Below, piece by piece: positions 6,912 to 9,346 of a stretch of DNA of 9,346 nt. This stretch comes from Alistipes sp. (lineage in GTDB: Bacteria; Bacteroidota; Bacteroidia; Bacteroidales; Rikenellaceae): assembly GCA_017384185.1 (NCBI GenBank), contig JAFNUH010000347.1, positions 1 to 9,346 of the forward strand. The letters are read 5' to 3'. The notes under the pieces were generated by a model. It had not been told where the DNA came from and did not search any database. It was given only the letters and a program-made list of their open reading frames with translations. Both the position numbers and the translations under genes were made by a program. The first letter of the stretch is position 1, and every line of letters begins with the position of its first letter.

Positions 6912-9119
6912 TTACTTCTTATAAGTATATTTAATCGTCTTTAGCTTTGCGCCGTCCGACGTATCTCCGTAATGTAACAGATACTCGCCTGCGAGAGGAT
7001 TCATTCTGCCCGATGCAGTATTCCACCAGAGGAATGTCTCCTCATCAACGGGGATTCTCACCTCGGCACTCTCTCCAGCCTTGAGCGATACACGCTTGTA
7101 GCCTCTCAGAGTCTTGATAGGACCCTGAGCATCATCGGGACGGCTAACGTAGAGCTGCACGACATTCTCGCCATCACGTTTGCCCGTATTTTTAACCTTT
7201 ACGACGAACTCCTGCTTACCATCAGCCGAAGCGACAACCTTTCCCTTGCCAAACTTAAAGGTAGTATAGCTCAAGCCGTGACCAAAGGGGAACAAAGGCT
7301 TATCGAAATAGCGGTATGTGCGACCCTTCATATCGTAGCTCTCGTAATCCACGAGCTGGCTATCGTCAGCATAGAAGGTAAGGGGCAACTTACCCGAGGG
7401 GTTAACATCACCATAGAGAATATCGGCTACGGCAGCACCACCCTCCTGACCTGGATACCACGCCTGGAGTATAGCCTCACAATTCTCCACCTCATCGGCA
7501 AATGCCATAGCGCTACCCGAGAAGTTAATCAATACGACACGCTTGCCGGCATCCTTCAACGCCTTCATCAACTTCTTCTGCAACTCGGGCAACTCGATTG
7601 TAACTCTATCACCACCCTTAAAGCCTGGAGCCTGCACCTTCAGCTCCTCACCCTCGAGGCACGATGCGATACCGCCCGCAAAGATTACAATGTCGTAACC
7701 ATCGGCTGCACGCACAAATTTATCGTAATCGAAATCGAGGTTATCGGGGTTGTAGTCCGCCTTCATTGCAACATCCTTATTGATAATCTCAGTTGTAAGA
7801 CCTGCAAGATAGGGAACACCCGCAACATAATCTACATTTGCACCTCGCTGCTTGAGCGCATTCCAAAGACTTACAGCCTCGACAGGAAAACCATTATAAT
7901 TTCCCCACATCATAGCCGCAACATCGGCATTGGGACCCATCAACAGCACCTTGTCGCTCTTATTAAGTGGCAGAACGCCATCATTCTCCAGCAGAACGAT
8001 ACTCTCGTGTGCCATCTTCAGCGCAAGAGCCTTATGCTCAGCCGAGCAGAGCTTATCACGTGAGATGTTATCCCACTCCGACTCGTTATCCATCTCGCCG
8101 AGCATATAACGGTACTCCATAACTTTGGTTATACCCTCGTTCAGCTCCTCCTCGGTAATCAAGCCATCCTTAATTGCCTTAGGGATAGCCGGCATAGCAG
8201 CTCCACACTCCAAATCCATACCCGTCTTAACGGCAGTAGCAACCGCCTCGGCACGACTCTTCGACCACTTATGACCTTCGTAGAAATCGGTCACAGCCCA
8301 GCAGTCACTAACAACGATGCCCTCGAAACCCCACTCCTTCTCGAGTATATCACGCATAAAGCGCTCGTTTGCTCCCGCAGGGAAGCCGAATATACGGTTG
8401 TAGGCAAACATCACCTGGTCAACCTTTGCCTTCGTAACAAGATCCTTGAAGGCGGGAAGATATGTCTCCCACACATCACGCTCCGAAGCCACAGCATCGA
8501 ACGAGTGACGAGACCACTCGGGACCAGAGTGAAGTGCATAGTGCTTGGCACAAGCCATAGCCTTGATAGTCTCGCCATCACGAGGTCCTTGCAGACCTCT
8601 AACGACTGCCATACCGAGCTGACCCGTCAGATAAGGGTCCTCGCCATAGGTCTCCATACCACGCCCCCAACGAGGGTCACGGAAGATGTTGATATTGGGT
8701 GTCCAGTATGACAAACCCTTATACCACATATCCTGGTCGTTGGCATCACGTGCTATGCCCCACTTAATACGACCCTCGTCGCTAATCGAAGTAAATACCT
8801 CCTCCAGCAACTCCGTGTCGAACGACGCTGCCATACCGATAGGCATCGGGAACACGGTCGCATTACCATTACGAGCCACGCCGTGCAGTGCCTCATTCCA
8901 CCAATTATATTTACGGATACCAAGGCGCTCGACAGCTGGTGAGTTGTATATCATCAGCGCCACCTTCTCATCCAAGGTCATATGTTTTACAATATCCTCG
9001 GCACGCTCTCTTGGCGAGCGAGAGACATCTGTAAATATGGTCTGCGCCGATAGATGCTCACTCCCCATAGCGAAGAGCGAGAGCAATGCCGAGCATATTA
9101 ATATTCTACTCTTTTTCAT
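6912..9119 (-). CDS. Secreted glycoside hydrolase family 3 (beta-glucosidase/beta-xylosidase type)
   Basis: The 735-residue protein starts at the ATG at 9119-9117, which opens a signal peptide (1-25, LSA|Q); an in-frame ATG at 9191 would overlap the upstream gene by about 50 bases and hide the signal. The N-terminal GH3 barrel carries YNWWNEALHGVAR (about 71-83), WTPNINIFRDPRWGRGMETY (about 139-158), the K192-H193 pair, and the nucleophile D272 in VVSDCWAV. The C-terminal alpha/beta sandwich carries EGEE (489-492), expected to hold the acid/base Glu, followed by GGDRVTIELP. A fibronectin III-like domain (about 645-715) ends the protein. Length and order are complete for the family. GH3 enzymes remove terminal beta-linked glucose, xylose or related sugars with retention. 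The WWNEALHG signature is common in the beta-xylosidase clade, but the GH92 neighbour does not suggest xylan, so specificity stays open. It follows the GH92 gene by 22 bases, evidently in one operon, acting in the periplasm or at the surface. Confidence 0.93.
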   Translation of the reverse strand: MKKSRILICSALLSLFAMGSEHLSAQTIFTDVSRSPRERAEDIVKHMTLDEKVALMIYNSPAVERLGIRKYNWWNEALHGVARNGNATVFPMPIGMAASFDTELLEEVFTSISDEGRIKWGIARDANDQDMWYKGLSYWTPNINIFRDPRWGRGMETYGEDPYLTGQLGMAVVRGLQGPRDGETIKAMACAKHYALHSGPEWSRHSFDAVASERDVWETYLPAFKDLVTKAKVDQVMFAYNRIFGFPAGANERFMRDILEKEWGFEGIVVSDCWAVTDFYEGHKWSKSRAEAVATAVKTGMDLECGAAMPAIPKAIKDGLITEEELNEGITKVMEYRYMLGEMDNESEWDNISRDKLCSAEHKALALKMAHESIVLLENDGVLPLNKSDKVLLMGPNADVAAMMWGNYNGFPVEAVSLWNALKQRGANVDYVAGVPYLAGLTTEIINKDVAMKADYNPDNLDFDYDKFVRAADGYDIVIFAGGIASCLEGEELKVQAPGFKGGDRVTIELPELQKKLMKALKDAGKRVVLINFSGSAMAFADEVENCEAILQAWYPGQEGGAAVADILYGDVNPSGKLPLTFYADDSQLVDYESYDMKGRTYRYFDKPLFPFGHGLSYTTFKFGKGKVVASADGKQEFVVKVKNTGKRDGENVVQLYVSRPDDAQGPIKTLRGYKRVSLKAGESAEVRIPVDEETFLWWNTASGRMNPLAGEYLLHYGDTSDGAKLKTIKYTYKK

Positions 9120-9141
9120 ACGTATTATGTTTAGACAACCA

Positions 9142-9346
9142 CTACTCGCCATTTGTGAGTGAATATGGCTTATCACTCGCAGCCAAACCACGTCGCTTGT
9201 TGGGCGTAGATGACATCACGAACTCCAGCGTGCCACCGCCCACCAAATCATCGTGTGTGATGTAGGTCTTAGTGTAGGGCTTGCCATTCAACATTACAGA
9301 CTTGACATAACGATTCTTATCGCTAACGTTCGGAGCCTTGATTTCA
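9142..9346 (-). CDS. GH92 alpha-mannosidase, C-terminal fragment
   Basis: The last 67 codons and the TAG stop (9144-9142) of a gene that enters from the right edge on the - strand. The translation includes EIKAPNVSDKNRYVKSV, then LNGKPYTKTYITHDDL, then GGTLEFVMSSTPNK, the usual C-terminal beta-strand pattern of GH92 exo-acting alpha-mannosidases. These calcium-dependent enzymes trim alpha-mannose from N-glycans or mannans and are numerous in Bacteroidales. Only the C-terminal non-catalytic portion is visible, so linkage specificity and catalytic residues cannot be judged. The GH3 gene begins 22 bases after the stop with no terminator or promoter between. The two are best read as one glycan-degradation operon. 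Confidence 0.85.
   Translation of the reverse strand, partial: EIKAPNVSDKNRYVKSVMLNGKPYTKTYITHDDLVGGGTLEFVMSSTPNKRRGLAASDKPYSLTNGE

Noticed and set aside
7278..8063. Long + strand open frame opposite the GH3 gene
   Set aside because: It is antisense to conserved GH3 sequence, has no recognisable domain, and follows from the codon bias of the real gene; the same holds for 8271-8711 and 8686-9162.
9120..9191. Longer GH3 start at 9191
   Set aside because: It would overlap the GH92 3' end by about 50 bases and put 24 non-signal residues before a clear signal peptide that begins at 9119.

Overview
The window looks like chromosome from a Bacteroidales bacterium (phylum Bacteroidota), probably a gut or other host-associated anaerobe. 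Three things point there. There are promoter-like TAnnTTTG boxes, start codons lie behind AT-rich leaders without strong Shine-Dalgarno sites, and the gene content (a GH92 mannosidase next to a GH3 glycosidase, a DcaP-like porin, a secreted SUMF1-domain protein) is typical of the group. I cannot name the genus.

Left part (1-3860, + strand): the 3' end of a chorismatase-like (FkbO/Hyg5/XanB2 type, YjgF-like fold) gene is followed after 19 bases by a 1092-residue exported protein. That protein joins a hydrazine-synthase-alpha-like body (beta-propeller plus two CxxCH haem c motifs) to a C-terminal SUMF1/FGE-sulfatase-like domain. The pair looks like the end of an operon and is closed by a strong hairpin terminator at 3827-3859. 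This is the least ordinary part of the window.

Middle (3878-6781): a membrane-anchored serine hydrolase of the class C beta-lactamase/PBP family on the - strand converges on that terminator. It is divergent from a DcaP-like outer-membrane porin gene on the + strand. The 163-base divergent spacer holds a good promoter for the hydrolase, a hairpin in its leader, and a promoter-like -7 box for the porin.

Right part (6785-9346): a 120-bp imperfect inverted-repeat element lies between the porin terminator and the stop codon of a secreted GH3 glycosidase on the - strand. The GH3 gene follows the 3' end of a GH92 alpha-mannosidase gene by 22 bases. These two make up the downstream end of a glycan-degradation operon, probably part of a polysaccharide utilisation locus that continues past the right edge.

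No rRNA, tRNA, CRISPR array, transposase or phage gene was seen. No gene-free stretch exceeds about 185 bases.
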